Shown here: piece by piece, positions 26,375 to 36,825 of the stretch
Numbering within the stretch: position 1 is the stretch's first letter
How the letters are laid out: every line of letters begins with the position of its first letter
Origin: Paraburkholderia agricolaris
GTDB lineage: Bacteria; Pseudomonadota; Gammaproteobacteria; Burkholderiales; Burkholderiaceae
Direction: 5' to 3'
Assembly (NCBI RefSeq): GCF_009455635.1
Contig: NZ_QPER01000001.1
Location: forward strand, 248,001-312,000
Length of the DNA stretch: 64,000 nt
Position numbers and translations under genes: made by a program
The notes under the pieces: generated by a model
What the model saw: the letters and a program-made list of their open reading frames with translations, nothing else
What the model was told of the DNA's origin: nothing
Database searches by the model: none

Positions 26375-27463
26375 ATGAATGCACTCGAACATCAACTCGA
26401 CTACCCGTTCAACGACACGATGCCCGAAGCGGGCCATGCGATGGAAGTCGCGCCCGGCGTGTTCTGGCTGCGCATGCCGCTACCGTTCGCCCTCGATCAC
26501 ATCAATCTGTGGCTGCTACGCGATGAAATCGACGGTCAGCGTGGCTGGACGGTAGTCGACTGCGGGATTGCATCGGATGCGATCAGGGAGAATTGGGAGA
26601 AGGTGTTCGACTCCGTGCTCGACGGCCTGCCGGTGCTGCGCGTGATCGCCACGCATTGCCACCCGGATCACATTGGCCTCGCACACTGGATCTGCGGCGG
26701 CGGCGACAAGAAACGCTGGAACGTGCGCCTGTGGACGACGCTTGGCGAATACATGCAGGCACGTGTGATGGCGGCCGGCGACGGTTCGAATGCGGGCGGT
26801 GAGGGCGCGGCACAGCATTTTGCACGGCATGGTCTGAACGATCAGGCGTCGCTCGAGAAGCTGCGCAATCGCACGAGCTACTACGCGAGTCTCGTGCCGG
26901 CTCTTCCCGATCAATACCGCCGCCTGCGCGAAGCCGATGGCGTGCGGATTGGCGGCAAGACGTGGCGGGTAGTGACCGGCTTCGGCCATTCGCCGGAACA
27001 CTGTGCGCTGTATTGCGAGGAGACCGGCACGCTGATCTCCGGCGATATGGTGCTGCCGCGCATCTCGACGAACGTTTCTGTGTTCGCCATGGAGCCGGAA
27101 AGCACGCCGCTTGCGCTGTATCTGGAATCGCTCGGCCGCTACGAGACGATGCCCGAAGACACGCTCGTGCTGCCGTCGCATGGCAAGCCGTTCCGTGGCG
27201 TACGCACGCGCATCAGGCAACTGCGTGAGCATCATGACGCGCGTCTGGCTGAAGTGCGCGAGGCCTGTGCGGAGAAGCCGCAGAGCGCGGCGGATATCGT
27301 GCCGTTGATGTTCAAGCGCCAGCTCGACATCCATCAAATGACGTTCGCAATGGGCGAAGCGCTGGCGCACTTGCATCTGCTATGGCTCGCGGGCGAACTG
27401 CAGCGCAGGCAGGATGCGGACGGCGTGATCCGGTTTAGCGGCGCGGCCGATCTGAAGCGCTGA
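26375..27463 (+). CDS. MBL-fold metallo-hydrolase
   Basis: 362 residues. The metal motif is His94-Cys-His96-Pro-Asp98-His99 (ATHCHPDHIGLA), with further ligands in GFGHSPEHCALY and LISGDMVLPRIS and VLPSHGKPFRG, giving the complete dinuclear site of glyoxalase II-like enzymes. A C-terminal helical extension (residues about 290-350) is seen in the subgroup related to LACTB2 and bacterial thioesterase-like hydrolases. ATG at 26375 has GGAGG upstream. Divergent from the LiuR-like operon, sharing a 188-bp control region, so regulation by the MerR protein is plausible. Substrate unknown. Confidence 0.88.
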   Translation: MNALEHQLDYPFNDTMPEAGHAMEVAPGVFWLRMPLPFALDHINLWLLRDEIDGQRGWTVVDCGIASDAIRENWEKVFDSVLDGLPVLRVIATHCHPDHIGLAHWICGGGDKKRWNVRLWTTLGEYMQARVMAAGDGSNAGGEGAAQHFARHGLNDQASLEKLRNRTSYYASLVPALPDQYRRLREADGVRIGGKTWRVVTGFGHSPEHCALYCEETGTLISGDMVLPRISTNVSVFAMEPESTPLALYLESLGRYETMPEDTLVLPSHGKPFRGVRTRIRQLREHHDARLAEVREACAEKPQSAADIVPLMFKRQLDIHQMTFAMGEALAHLHLLWLAGELQRRQDADGVIRFSGAADLKR

Positions 27464-27493
27464 TCTGGCCGCGACGTCACCGGGCCGCCGATG

Positions 27494-29135
<1,642 letters not shown>

Positions 29136-29355
29136 AAGCACCTCCGAAAATGTGTTGCACCTTTCGCCCGGCAAGCAAGGCTTGCGTGAAGCGAAAACAT
29201 TTAAGGAACGCTTAGTTGTTCATTTTGGCTGATGTCCGGAAAGAATGATCTGTAAAAAAGTATAGCAAGCGCAACAGATCGGATGCAAGCGGGGCGCCGC
29301 GGTGCGTTGTCGCGTGTGGACGCTGCCTGAGCGGTGAACGCTGAAGGGGGAGGAT

Positions 29356-29390
29356 AAAAAAACAGACCCGGTGCATTGCAGCGGGTCTGT
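29356..29390 (-). terminator. Rho-independent terminator of the dppA-like gene
   Basis: On the minus strand ACAGACCC (from 29390) pairs with GGGTCTGT, followed by a run of seven Ts (A-run 29356-29362 on plus). It lies 40 nt after the stop of the peptide-binding protein gene. The rest of the gap 29136-29429 holds the ABC-F promoter side and shows nothing else. Confidence 0.9.
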
Positions 29391-29429
29391 CGTGATGCTC
29401 ACCATCGAGCGTGGCGTCATGCAGTGGTT

Positions 29430-31016
29430 TTACTGCACCGCCACCGCGCCAAAGTTCTGCCGTCCGAACGGACTGACGTGATAGCCGCTCACATTCGTGC
29501 GCGTGATGGCTGCTGCCGTCGGGTAACCCAGCGGAATCCACAGCGCCTGATCGTGGATGATCTGTTGTGCCTGTTCATACGCTTTCGCGCGTTTGGCCTG
29601 ATCGGGCGTTGCCTTGCCGTCGGCGATCAGTTTGTCCAGATCCTGATCGCAGAAGCGCGCAAAGTTGATGCCCGACTTCACCGCGTTGCAACTGAAGAGC
29701 GGCGACAGATAGTTGTCCGGATCGCCGTTGTCACCGGCCCAGCCCATGAACAGCGTGTCATGCTGACCTTGCTTCGCCTGCTTGATCAACTCGCCCCATT
29801 CGATCACCTTCACCTCGGCCTTCACGCCGATCTTCGCGAAGTCGGCCTGCAACAGTTCGGCGCCGGCCTTCGGATTCGGGTTCAGTACGCTGCCGTTCGG
29901 CCGCACCCAGATAGTCGTTTCGAAGCCGTTCGGATAACCCGCGTCCGCGAGCAGTTTCTTTGCCTTCACCGGATCGTACGGCCACGGCTTCACGGACTTG
30001 TCGTAGCTCCACGTGTTAGGCGGATACGGATTGACGGCCGGCGTCGCGGTGTTGTCGAAGATCGCCTTCAGATAAGTGGTGCGGTCGAACGCCATGTTCA
30101 GCGCGGCGCGCACCTTCTGGTTGTCGAGCGGCTTCTTCTGCGTGTTCAGCGCGACGAAGGCGGTCATGAAGGCCGGTGTCTGAACGATGGCGAGCGACTT
30201 GTCGCCCTTCGCTTCGGCGAGATCCTGCGGTTTCGGCGACAGCGCGATCTGGCATTCGCCGGCTTTCACCTTTTGCGCGCGCACCGTGGCGTCCGGCGTG
30301 ATCGCGTAGATCAGGCGATCGATCTTCGGTTTCGGGCCCCAATACGTCGGATTCACGTCGTAGCGGATCACCGCGTCTTTGGTGTAGCTCTTCAACTCGA
30401 ACGGGCCGGTGCCGATCGGCTTTGCATTCAGGTCGACCTGTTTGCCGGCCTTGAGCAACTGGTCGGCGTATTCGGCCGAATAGATCGAGGCGAAACCCAT
30501 CGTCAGGATCGACACGAAGGTCGCGTCCGGGGCGTTCAGTTCGAACTTGACGGTGTTGTCGTCAACCTTGCTGATCGACTTGATGAGCTTCGGCAAGCCC
30601 ATTGATTGGGCGTGCGGGAAGCCGCTCGCGCCCGCCACCTTGTGCCACGGATTGCTGTCGTTGAGCATGCGGTCGAACGTGAAGACGACGTCGTCGGCAT
30701 TCAGCGGCCGGGTGGGCTTGAAGTAATCGGTGGTCTGGAACTGCACGTTCGGGCGCAGGTGGAACGTGTAGGTGAGGCCATCGGCGCTCACGTCCCACTT
30801 GTCGGCCAGCGAAGGCACAACTTTCTTCGCGGCCTCGTCGTATGAGACCAGCGAATTGAAAATCACGTCGGCCGACGCATTGGTCGTGACGAGCGAATTG
30901 AATTGCACGACATCGAAACCGTCAGGGCTCGATTCGGTACAGACGGTCAGCGGTTTGGCGAGCACGAGCGCGGGCGCCGTGAACAGTACGGCGGCTGCGA
31001 GCAGTTTGAAGCGCAT
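29430..31016 (-). CDS. dppA: Dipeptide-type ABC transporter substrate-binding protein
   Basis: 528 residues of the SBP_bac_5 family with a signal peptide (about 1-20, MRFKLLAAAVLFTAPALVLA, cleavage before KPLTVC). Typical DppA pieces are CTESSPDGFDVVQF, LADKWDVSADGLTYTFHLRPNVQF and NADDVVFTFDRML. DppA delivers dipeptides (also heme or aminolevulinate in some bacteria) from the periplasm to the DppBCDF importer. ATG at 31016 follows GGGAG; an ATG at 31028 overlaps that site. No permease genes follow, so it is either an orphan paralogue or its transporter is elsewhere. Confidence 0.92.
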   Translation of the reverse strand: MRFKLLAAAVLFTAPALVLAKPLTVCTESSPDGFDVVQFNSLVTTNASADVIFNSLVSYDEAAKKVVPSLADKWDVSADGLTYTFHLRPNVQFQTTDYFKPTRPLNADDVVFTFDRMLNDSNPWHKVAGASGFPHAQSMGLPKLIKSISKVDDNTVKFELNAPDATFVSILTMGFASIYSAEYADQLLKAGKQVDLNAKPIGTGPFELKSYTKDAVIRYDVNPTYWGPKPKIDRLIYAITPDATVRAQKVKAGECQIALSPKPQDLAEAKGDKSLAIVQTPAFMTAFVALNTQKKPLDNQKVRAALNMAFDRTTYLKAIFDNTATPAVNPYPPNTWSYDKSVKPWPYDPVKAKKLLADAGYPNGFETTIWVRPNGSVLNPNPKAGAELLQADFAKIGVKAEVKVIEWGELIKQAKQGQHDTLFMGWAGDNGDPDNYLSPLFSCNAVKSGINFARFCDQDLDKLIADGKATPDQAKRAKAYEQAQQIIHDQALWIPLGYPTAAAITRTNVSGYHVSPFGRQNFGAVAVQ

Positions 31017-31222
31017 AGGATCTCCCATAACAAGCGCAGTCAGGCAGTGCGTCTGGTTGTGTGGTTGTATTCCGTTGACGGGCGGCGACCGGTCTGGCCG
31101 TCGTCTTTATTGTGATACGTTTCCGGCGCCTGCGCATGGTTTGGCGGATACCGTACACGCGCGCTTTGGCCTTCGCGAAAGCTTATCGAAGGGTGGTTGT
31201 GACGACAACAATTTAATCCGCA

Positions 31223-31236
31223 TATCCATATGGATA
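31223..31236. promoter_or_regulatory. 14-bp perfect palindrome TATCCATATGGATA
   Basis: A perfect palindrome, flanked by CCGCA and GCGGA that extend the symmetry partly, sits about 207 bp upstream of the dppA-like start and 72 bp beyond the SDR stop at 31308. In this GC-rich genome an AT-rich palindrome is unlikely to be random spacer; an operator is possible. Regulator unknown. Confidence 0.35.
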
Positions 31237-31307
31237 GCGGATGTCGGTGTCAGCGCTCAGGACGCGGCAGCGCGCGTTTTCGTCGATATTGACGCAGTGC
31301 GTTCGAT

Positions 31308-32081
31308 TTACTCGGTGACGGCGCGGGGCTTGCGTGGCGCACGTTCGAACGCGCGATCGTAGAGCCAGCGCGGCAGCACATGCAACAGCATGGCCGCAAT
31401 GCGCATCTGCCACGGGAACACCGCAAAGGATGTCTGCCGCTCGATCGCGCCCGCGACCTTCACGGCGAAGCGGTCGGCGTCCATCAGAAACGGCATGCCG
31501 TACGGATTGTGCTCGGTCATCGGCGTGCGGATATAGCCGGGCGCGATGGTGACCACGCCGACGCCCAGAGGGCGCATCTCGACGCGCAGCGCTTCCAGAT
31601 ACTTGAGCGCCGCCGACTTCGACGCGCTGTACGCACCCGACCCCGGCAAGCCCCGCACCCCGGCCACGCTGGCAATGCCGACCAGCGTGCCTTTCTTCGC
31701 GGCCACCATTGCGGCGGCGAACGGCTCGAAAGTGGCGACCATGCCGAAGTAGTTGATATCCATCACTTCGCGGAAGGTGCGCAGGTCGCCGTGCCCGGTG
31801 ACCGCGCCGCGGCTGATGCCGGCATTGGCGATCACGATGTCCGGCAAACCATGCTGCGCGATGAACTGTGCGGCCGCTTCAGCGAGCGCTTCGGCGTCGC
31901 GGACGTCGACGGAATAGGTGGAGATGGAATTCTGCGGATGGGACTGCTGGAAAGCGGCGAGCGCGTCGCCGCGGCGGGCAACCAGGCCGAGAATCGCGCC
32001 GCGCCGCGCATATTCGGCGGCGAGCGCGAGGCCGATGCCACTCGAGGCGCCGGTAATGAAAACCTTCAAGGGTGAACTCAT
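31308..32081 (-). CDS. Short-chain dehydrogenase/reductase (SDR)
   Basis: 257-residue classical SDR. Cofactor motif ITGASSGIGLALAAEY at 9-24, NAG in VIANAGISRG, catalytic Ser in VGIASVAGVRGLPGSGAYSASKSAALKYLEALR with YxxxK (about residues 155-159). C-terminal region is hydrophobic with basic residues (MRIAAMLLHVLPRWLYDRAFERAPRKPR), which suggests membrane association. It is the last gene of argS-SPOR-dsbA-SDR, 15 nt behind dsbA, an order commonly seen in Burkholderiaceae. Substrate unknown. Confidence 0.9.
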   Translation of the reverse strand: MSSPLKVFITGASSGIGLALAAEYARRGAILGLVARRGDALAAFQQSHPQNSISTYSVDVRDAEALAEAAAQFIAQHGLPDIVIANAGISRGAVTGHGDLRTFREVMDINYFGMVATFEPFAAAMVAAKKGTLVGIASVAGVRGLPGSGAYSASKSAALKYLEALRVEMRPLGVGVVTIAPGYIRTPMTEHNPYGMPFLMDADRFAVKVAGAIERQTSFAVFPWQMRIAAMLLHVLPRWLYDRAFERAPRKPRAVTE

Positions 32082-32096
32082 TCCGGCGCCTCGGCT

Positions 32097-32735
32097 TTAC
32101 ATCTTCTTGGCGCGGACCTGCTGCACCAGGTAGTCGAGCACCTGAATCGTGCCCGGCAGGCTGTTGGTCGCCGCCGGACCGGTTTCATACTTGCCCTGCA
32201 CGGCCAGCGTCGGCACGCCGTCGATCTTGTAGTCGTCCATCAGTTTCTTATCCTTCTGCAACGCGCTTTGCGTCGAGAACGAGTTGTACGCGTCCATGTA
32301 CTTCTTCGGATCGACGCCGTTCTTCGCGAGGAACTTGGCCTGGTCTTCCGGCGTCAGCAGGTAGTTTTTGTTGACGTGGATTTCGTTGAAAACCTTCGGC
32401 GTGAGTTGCTGGGCGAGACCGAGCGCGTCGAGCGCATGGAACATTTTCGAGTGCGGAATGAAGTCGTCGCGGAAGGCGACCGGCACGCGCTTGAACACGA
32501 CGTCCGGACCTTGCTTCTTGATCCAGGCTTCCAGGTAGGGGTCGAATTCATTGCAGTGCGGGCAGCCGTACCAGAAGAATTCGGTGACTTCGATCTTGCC
32601 GGCCGGCGCGTCCGTAGGTTGCGGCGTGGCCAGCACGGTGTAGTCCTTGCCGGACACCGGCGCGGCCGGCGATGCATGCGCCGTGGCGGCAACCAGGCCC
32701 AGCGAGAGGAACAGAATGCTCAGCAGTTTTTTCAT
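32097..32735 (-). CDS. dsbA: Thiol:disulfide interchange protein DsbA
   Basis: 212 residues; periplasmic oxidase that introduces disulfides into exported proteins and is recharged by DsbB. Signal peptide about 1-21 (MKKLLSILFLSLGLVAATAHA); active site Cys58-Pro-His-Cys61 in FFWYGCPHCNEF, the DsbA-type CPHC; cis-Pro loop as DGVPTLAVQGKY. ATG at 32735 is preferred as it starts the lysine-rich n-region of the signal peptide; ATG at 32750 would add five polar residues. Behind the SPOR gene by 183 nt. Confidence 0.95.
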   Translation of the reverse strand: MKKLLSILFLSLGLVAATAHASPAAPVSGKDYTVLATPQPTDAPAGKIEVTEFFWYGCPHCNEFDPYLEAWIKKQGPDVVFKRVPVAFRDDFIPHSKMFHALDALGLAQQLTPKVFNEIHVNKNYLLTPEDQAKFLAKNGVDPKKYMDAYNSFSTQSALQKDKKLMDDYKIDGVPTLAVQGKYETGPAATNSLPGTIQVLDYLVQQVRAKKM

Positions 32736-32918
32736 GTTGTGTTGACCCAAGTAGGCGATAAAGCGGTGGCGCCACGCAAATGCCCGTCACCGTTTTCATT
32801 GTCGGCGTAGACGTTCTAGTCGGTTGTGTTTGTCGATTGTGTTTGTGACACGCGCCGCACGCCGGGAGTTCGGCGTGCGGCGCGTTCCGGTAAAAATCAC
32901 CGTTTATTGATTGCCTGC

Positions 32919-33701
32919 TTATTGTTTCGTAAAGCGGATGACGGCTGTATCCACGCCCGCGTCGGACAGACGCTGACGGCTCGAATTCATGTCTTCAAAC
33001 TTCGAGAACGGGCCGATCCGCACACGGTAGTACGTCACGCCGCCAGCATCGCGCTGCGTGACCTTCGACTCGAAGCCCTGGAAGGCGAGACGCGCACGTT
33101 GCTGCTCGGCGTCGGCCGAGGTCTTGTAGGCGCCCACTTGCAGGAAGTAGCCCGTGTTCGCGTCACCTGGCGCCGGCGCTGCGCCCGAACCGGGCTTGGC
33201 GTTGGCAGCCGTACTCTTCGGCGCCGAGCCCGCCGCGGTGGCGGCCGGTGCGCTGGAACCTTGCGGTTTCTTCGCCGTTGCAGTGGCCGTGCCGTTGTCC
33301 TGCGCGGGTTTCGGCGCGACTGCGGTGCCGTTCGCGTTGTCACCCGACGGCGGCACTTCGACGATCTGCGGTTCTTCCAGCATGCCGGACTGCGTTTGCG
33401 AATTGGTCTGGCCCGGGGCGGTGTTCGGCGGTGCCGGCTGCGCGGCTTGCGGCACCGGCTGGCCCGGCGTCTTGCCTTGCAGCGGACGGTTCGGGTCGTA
33501 TTGCTGTGCCTGGCTTGCGCCGGTGTCAGGCGCCGCGGGCGGCGCGACCTTCGAGACAAACGGCGTAGGTGCGCGGGTGATATACAGCGCCACCACTACC
33601 GCGATCGCGAGACCGACGATCAGGCCCAGCACGATACCGAGAAAAGTCCCCCCGGTTTGTTTCGATTGCGATTGCTTTGTTGTGCGGCGTGGTTTTGCCA
33701 T
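32919..33701 (-). CDS. SPOR-domain membrane protein
   Basis: 260 residues: basic N-terminus (MAKPRRTTKQSQSKQ), one transmembrane helix (about 21-45, GTFLGIVLGLIVGLAIAVVVALYI), a long low-complexity Pro/Ala/Gln periplasmic linker (50-180), and a C-terminal SPOR domain (YFLQVGAYKTSADAEQQRARLAFQGFE, YRVRIGPFSKFEDMNSSRQRL; about 185-255). SPOR domains bind denuded glycan strands of peptidoglycan at the division site, as in FtsN, DedD and DamX. Length and topology resemble FtsN. Downstream of argS by 79 nt. Confidence 0.9.
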   Translation of the reverse strand: MAKPRRTTKQSQSKQTGGTFLGIVLGLIVGLAIAVVVALYITRAPTPFVSKVAPPAAPDTGASQAQQYDPNRPLQGKTPGQPVPQAAQPAPPNTAPGQTNSQTQSGMLEEPQIVEVPPSGDNANGTAVAPKPAQDNGTATATAKKPQGSSAPAATAAGSAPKSTAANAKPGSGAAPAPGDANTGYFLQVGAYKTSADAEQQRARLAFQGFESKVTQRDAGGVTYYRVRIGPFSKFEDMNSSRQRLSDAGVDTAVIRFTKQ

Positions 33702-33780
33702 CGTATGAATCACCTGCAAAAAGAATCCTGGAACGGCCGTCGATTATAACGACGGCCGCATGCATGTTGCGCCGGAGGAC

Positions 33781-35571
33781 TTACATCTTGACGGGAGCGG
33801 AGACGCCGATCGTCGCGAGACCGTTGGCCAACACCTGACGCGTGGCCGCAAGCAGCGCGACGCGCGCATTGCGCTCGGCCGCGTCGTCGACCAGCACGCG
33901 TTCAGCTTTGTCATTGTAGAACGAGTGGAATTCCCCGGCGAGGTCGCGCAGATAGAACGCGACCGCGTGCGGCGCGAGTTCGTCGGCGGCGTGCTCGAGC
34001 ATGTCCGGGAACTCGGCGAGCTTGTTCAGCAAGGCCATGGCGCGTTCGCTGGTGAGCGGCGACACGTCGAGCTGGGCCAGCGTGCTTTCGTCCGTGTTGT
34101 AGCGCGCCTTGCATTCGGCGATGACCGAGCAGATCCGTGCATGCGCGTACTGCACGTAGTGCACCGGATTCTCGTCGTTCTGTTTCAACGCCAGGTCGAT
34201 GTCGAACACGAATTCCGTGTCAGCCTTGCGCGAAATCAGGAAGAAGCGCACAGCGTCGCGACCGCGGCGAATCGTCTCTTCGTCGATCAGGTCGATCGCG
34301 GCTTCCGAGCCCGGCGTGGCGCCGCCCGACCATTCGATCAGGTCGCGCACGGTCACATAGCTGCCGGCGCGCTTGGAGATCTTCACCTCTTCGCCGTTGC
34401 GCATGACCGTGACCATCTTGTGCAGGATGTAGTCGGGATAGCCCTTCGGAATGCCGATGCCGAGGCCTTGCAGGCCGGCGCGCACCCGCGCGATCGTGCC
34501 GTGGTGGTCCGAGCCCTGCACGTTGATGACCTTGGTGAAGCCGCGTTCCCACTTGGCGACGTGATACGCGACGTCCGGCACGAAGTACGTGTAGGTGCCG
34601 TCGGTCTTGCGCATCACGCGGTCTTTGTCGTCGCCGTCGTCGGTGGTGCGCAGCCACAGTGCGCCTTCCTGTTCGTAGGTCTTGCCGGCGGCGATCAGCG
34701 CATCCACGGTTTTCTCGACCCGGCCTTCCTTGTACAGCGACGACTCCAGGTAGTACTGGTCGAACTTCACGCCGAACGCCTGCAGGTCCATATCCTGCTC
34801 GCGGCGCAGATAGGCCACCGCAAAGCGGCGGATCGCGTCGAGGTTTTCGATGTCGCCCGCGCCCGTCACGGGCTCGCCGTCGCTCGCGGCCACGGTGACG
34901 CCGTTCAGATAGTCTTTCGCGATATCGGCGATGTACTCGCCGTTGTATGCCGAAGCCGGCCAGCCTTCGTCGCCCGGAGCGAGGCCGCGGGCGCGCGCCT
35001 GGGTCGACACGGCGAGCGTGTGGATCTGCACGCCGGCGTCGTTGTAGTAGAACTCGCGGTGCACGTCATAGCCCTGGCTAGCCAGCACGTTCGACAGCGC
35101 GTCGCCGAGCGCGGCCTGGCGGCCGTGGCCGACGTGCAGCGGGCCGGTCGGGTTGGCCGAGACGAATTCGATCAGTACGTGCTTGCCGGCGTCGCGCTGC
35201 GAGCGGCCGAAGGCTTCCTTTTCAGCGAATACGGCCGCGATCACGGCCTGCTTCGCGGCCGCCGCGAGGCGCAGGTTGATGAAGCCGGGGCCGGCCACTT
35301 CGGCGGCGTCCACGAGCCCCTTGGCCTGCGGCTGCGCGAGCAGCGCGTCGACGATCTGCTGGGCCAACTGGCGCGGGTTGGCGCGCAACGGCTTGGCGAG
35401 TTGCATCGCCACATTGCACGCGACGTCGCCGTGCGCGGCCACCTTGGGACGCTCCAGCGTGATCGTGGGCGAGACGAAGGCGGCTTCGGTCGCGCCTTGG
35501 GTTGCTTCAGCAACCTGCTTCACCGTGTCGGCGAGCAGTGTTTCGAGGGTTTGTTTATGTGCGGGCAGCAT
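33781..35571 (-). CDS. argS: Arginyl-tRNA synthetase
   Basis: 596-residue class Ia enzyme that charges tRNA(Arg). The HIGH-like motif appears as [21 protein letters not shown] near residues 135-155; the KMSKS counterpart is [16 protein letters not shown] near 396-410; the C-terminal DALR anticodon-binding domain includes [11 protein letters not shown] and [20 protein letters not shown]. The N-terminal Add-1 domain is present from residue 1. Heads the argS-SPOR-dsbA-SDR cluster. Confidence 0.97.
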   Translation of the reverse strand: MLPAHKQTLETLLADTVKQVAEATQGATEAAFVSPTITLERPKVAAHGDVACNVAMQLAKPLRANPRQLAQQIVDALLAQPQAKGLVDAAEVAGPGFINLRLAAAAKQAVIAAVFAEKEAFGRSQRDAGKHVLIEFVSANPTGPLHVGHGRQAALGDALSNVLASQGYDVHREFYYNDAGVQIHTLAVSTQARARGLAPGDEGWPASAYNGEYIADIAKDYLNGVTVAASDGEPVTGAGDIENLDAIRRFAVAYLRREQDMDLQAFGVKFDQYYLESSLYKEGRVEKTVDALIAAGKTYEQEGALWLRTTDDGDDKDRVMRKTDGTYTYFVPDVAYHVAKWERGFTKVINVQGSDHHGTIARVRAGLQGLGIGIPKGYPDYILHKMVTVMRNGEEVKISKRAGSYVTVRDLIEWSGGATPGSEAAIDLIDEETIRRGRDAVRFFLISRKADTEFVFDIDLALKQNDENPVHYVQYAHARICSVIAECKARYNTDESTLAQLDVSPLTSERAMALLNKLAEFPDMLEHAADELAPHAVAFYLRDLAGEFHSFYNDKAERVLVDDAAERNARVALLAATRQVLANGLATIGVSAPVKM

Positions 35572-35990
35572 GCTTGTTGCGAGTCCAGTGAGGCAATCCG
35601 GTAATGCGGAAGAAGCGGCGGCCGCGCGCGACGCGCAGCCGATTCGTCAGAAGCGTGGAAAGCGGCGATGCCCCGGCCGGTAGGCAGCAGGCACACCGTG
35701 GCGCCATCAGGCGCGCGGCGTGCTTGCCGCCAGGCTTGGCGCGCTTGTGCGCGGTTTCGCGTGATTTTGGCCAACCGCTCCGGCTCGGCCACCCGCGCAA
35801 CGCCGTACACAGCGCATTGCAGCGCGCTTTTCCGTTCAGACGGATTTTAGCAGGTGCTAATATGTTCAATGAGATGCCCACCAAGGGCCGTGGCCGCCGT
35901 GCCTGATCGGCGTGTCAACGCAAAGCGCGCGGGCGGCGAGTTTTTGGGCGGCACGTGCGTCGATCCAACATAACGAAAAAGGGAACAGTC
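35572..35990. other. 419-bp divergent intergenic region, no gene
   Basis: Lies between the divergent argS and DUF1840 genes. Several short frames cross it but none has a domain pattern, RBS or consistent codon use. It should hold both promoters. AT-richer sequence around 35845-35865 (TTTTAGCAGGTGCTAATATG) would suit promoter DNA. I see no structured RNA. Confidence 0.5.
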
Positions 35991-36317
35991 ATGCTGATTA
36001 CTTTTAAATGCCGGGCCTGCCCGGATGTGATGATGCTGGAGAATCTTGCACAGTACCTCGTGGGCATTGTCGGCAAGCGCCTGGGCGAGCGTGGCGTCAT
36101 CATCCACGACGAACTTGACGTTGCAATCAGCAAACTCGAAGCGGCGATTACCTTCGACAAACAGGAACGTGCCGAGCACGATGGCCATTTCCACGAAGGT
36201 GAAGAGGGCCACGAGCATCACGAAATTCCGCCGGGGCTCGCCCAGCGTGCGTATCCGTTCCTCGACATGCTACGTGCCGCGAAGAAGGAAAACGCCGATA
36301 TCGTCTGGGGTATCTGA
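35991..36317 (+). CDS. DUF1840 family protein
   Basis: 108 residues matching the DUF1840 family, a beta/gammaproteobacterial protein without known role: MLITFKCRACPDVMMLENLAQYLVGIVGK at the start, then ERGVIIHDELDVAISKLEAAI, a His/Glu-rich loop (HDGHFHEGEEGHEHHEIPP, residues about 68-86) that could bind metal, and the ending AYPFLDMLRAAKKENADIVWGI. ATG at 35991 follows a GGGAACA site. Single gene with a terminator downstream. Confidence 0.88.
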   Translation: MLITFKCRACPDVMMLENLAQYLVGIVGKRLGERGVIIHDELDVAISKLEAAITFDKQERAEHDGHFHEGEEGHEHHEIPPGLAQRAYPFLDMLRAAKKENADIVWGI

Positions 36318-36408
36318 GCCGGGCTTCGTCCGCCAGCGGTGGCGCTTGCAGCGCCCGGCGGCGCGGCGCGGACCGGGTTGCGCCGCGCGCAATATGACGT
36401 ATCAATGA

Positions 36409-36440
36409 AAAGAGCCCGCATCTGCGGGCTCTTTGTCTTT
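36409..36440. terminator. Bidirectional rho-independent terminator
   Basis: AAAGAGCCCGCA (36409-36420) pairs with TGCGGGCTCTTT (36423-36434), followed by GTCTTTT on plus; on minus the run of A's gives a T-rich tail too. Serves DUF1840 and the convergent small secreted protein gene. Confidence 0.88.
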
Positions 36441-36473
36441 TACGGGGCTTAACAGCCCGTCTGCCAGGCCTGC

Positions 36474-36668
36474 TTACTGGCTGGCGCCGTCTGCCGGCGC
36501 TGCCATCGGTGCCGACGCACCCTTCTTCATTTTCTGCTTCTTGGGCTTCTTGACGTGCTTTTGTGTAGGCGGCGAATAGGAACTGACCGAGCTGGCGGGC
36601 TGGGCCAGCGCCACCGAGGCGCCTGCGGCGAGCGAAACAGCAGTCAATAACAGCGTCAGCTTCTTCAT
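36474..36668 (-). CDS. Small secreted basic protein, unknown
   Basis: 64 residues: a clear signal peptide (MKKLTLLLTAVSLAAGASVALA, cleavage before QPASS) and a mature part of about 42 residues with a Lys-rich core (KHVKKPKKQKMKKG) between Ser/Ala/Pro-rich ends. A GGAGAG ribosome-binding site at proper spacing and a downstream terminator support it as a real gene. No family recognised; comparable short Lys-rich exported proteins are common in Burkholderia. Could bind acidic polymers in the envelope (speculative). Confidence 0.75.
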   Translation of the reverse strand: MKKLTLLLTAVSLAAGASVALAQPASSVSSYSPPTQKHVKKPKKQKMKKGASAPMAAPADGASQ

Positions 36669-36825
36669 ACGATTCTCTCCGTTGACGATTGCAATTTGAT
36701 AAGCCGACGCGTTTTGGCCACGTCTGGCGGGGTGAAGCTATTTCAGTCTACAAAGCCGAAAATTGCACTGCCGCAAATATTCAGCCTAGCGTGCCCGATA
36801 TAGTGGGTTCCCCGCCCCGCAAGGC

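Noticed and set aside
33760..35604. A 614-codon plus-strand open frame opposite argS
   Set aside because: Shadow of argS with the same His/Arg-rich makeup and no domain pattern or RBS.
35604..35906. A 100-codon plus-strand ORF in the argS/DUF1840 gap
   Set aside because: Arg-rich shadow-like composition, no RBS, no domain; left as promoter-containing spacer.
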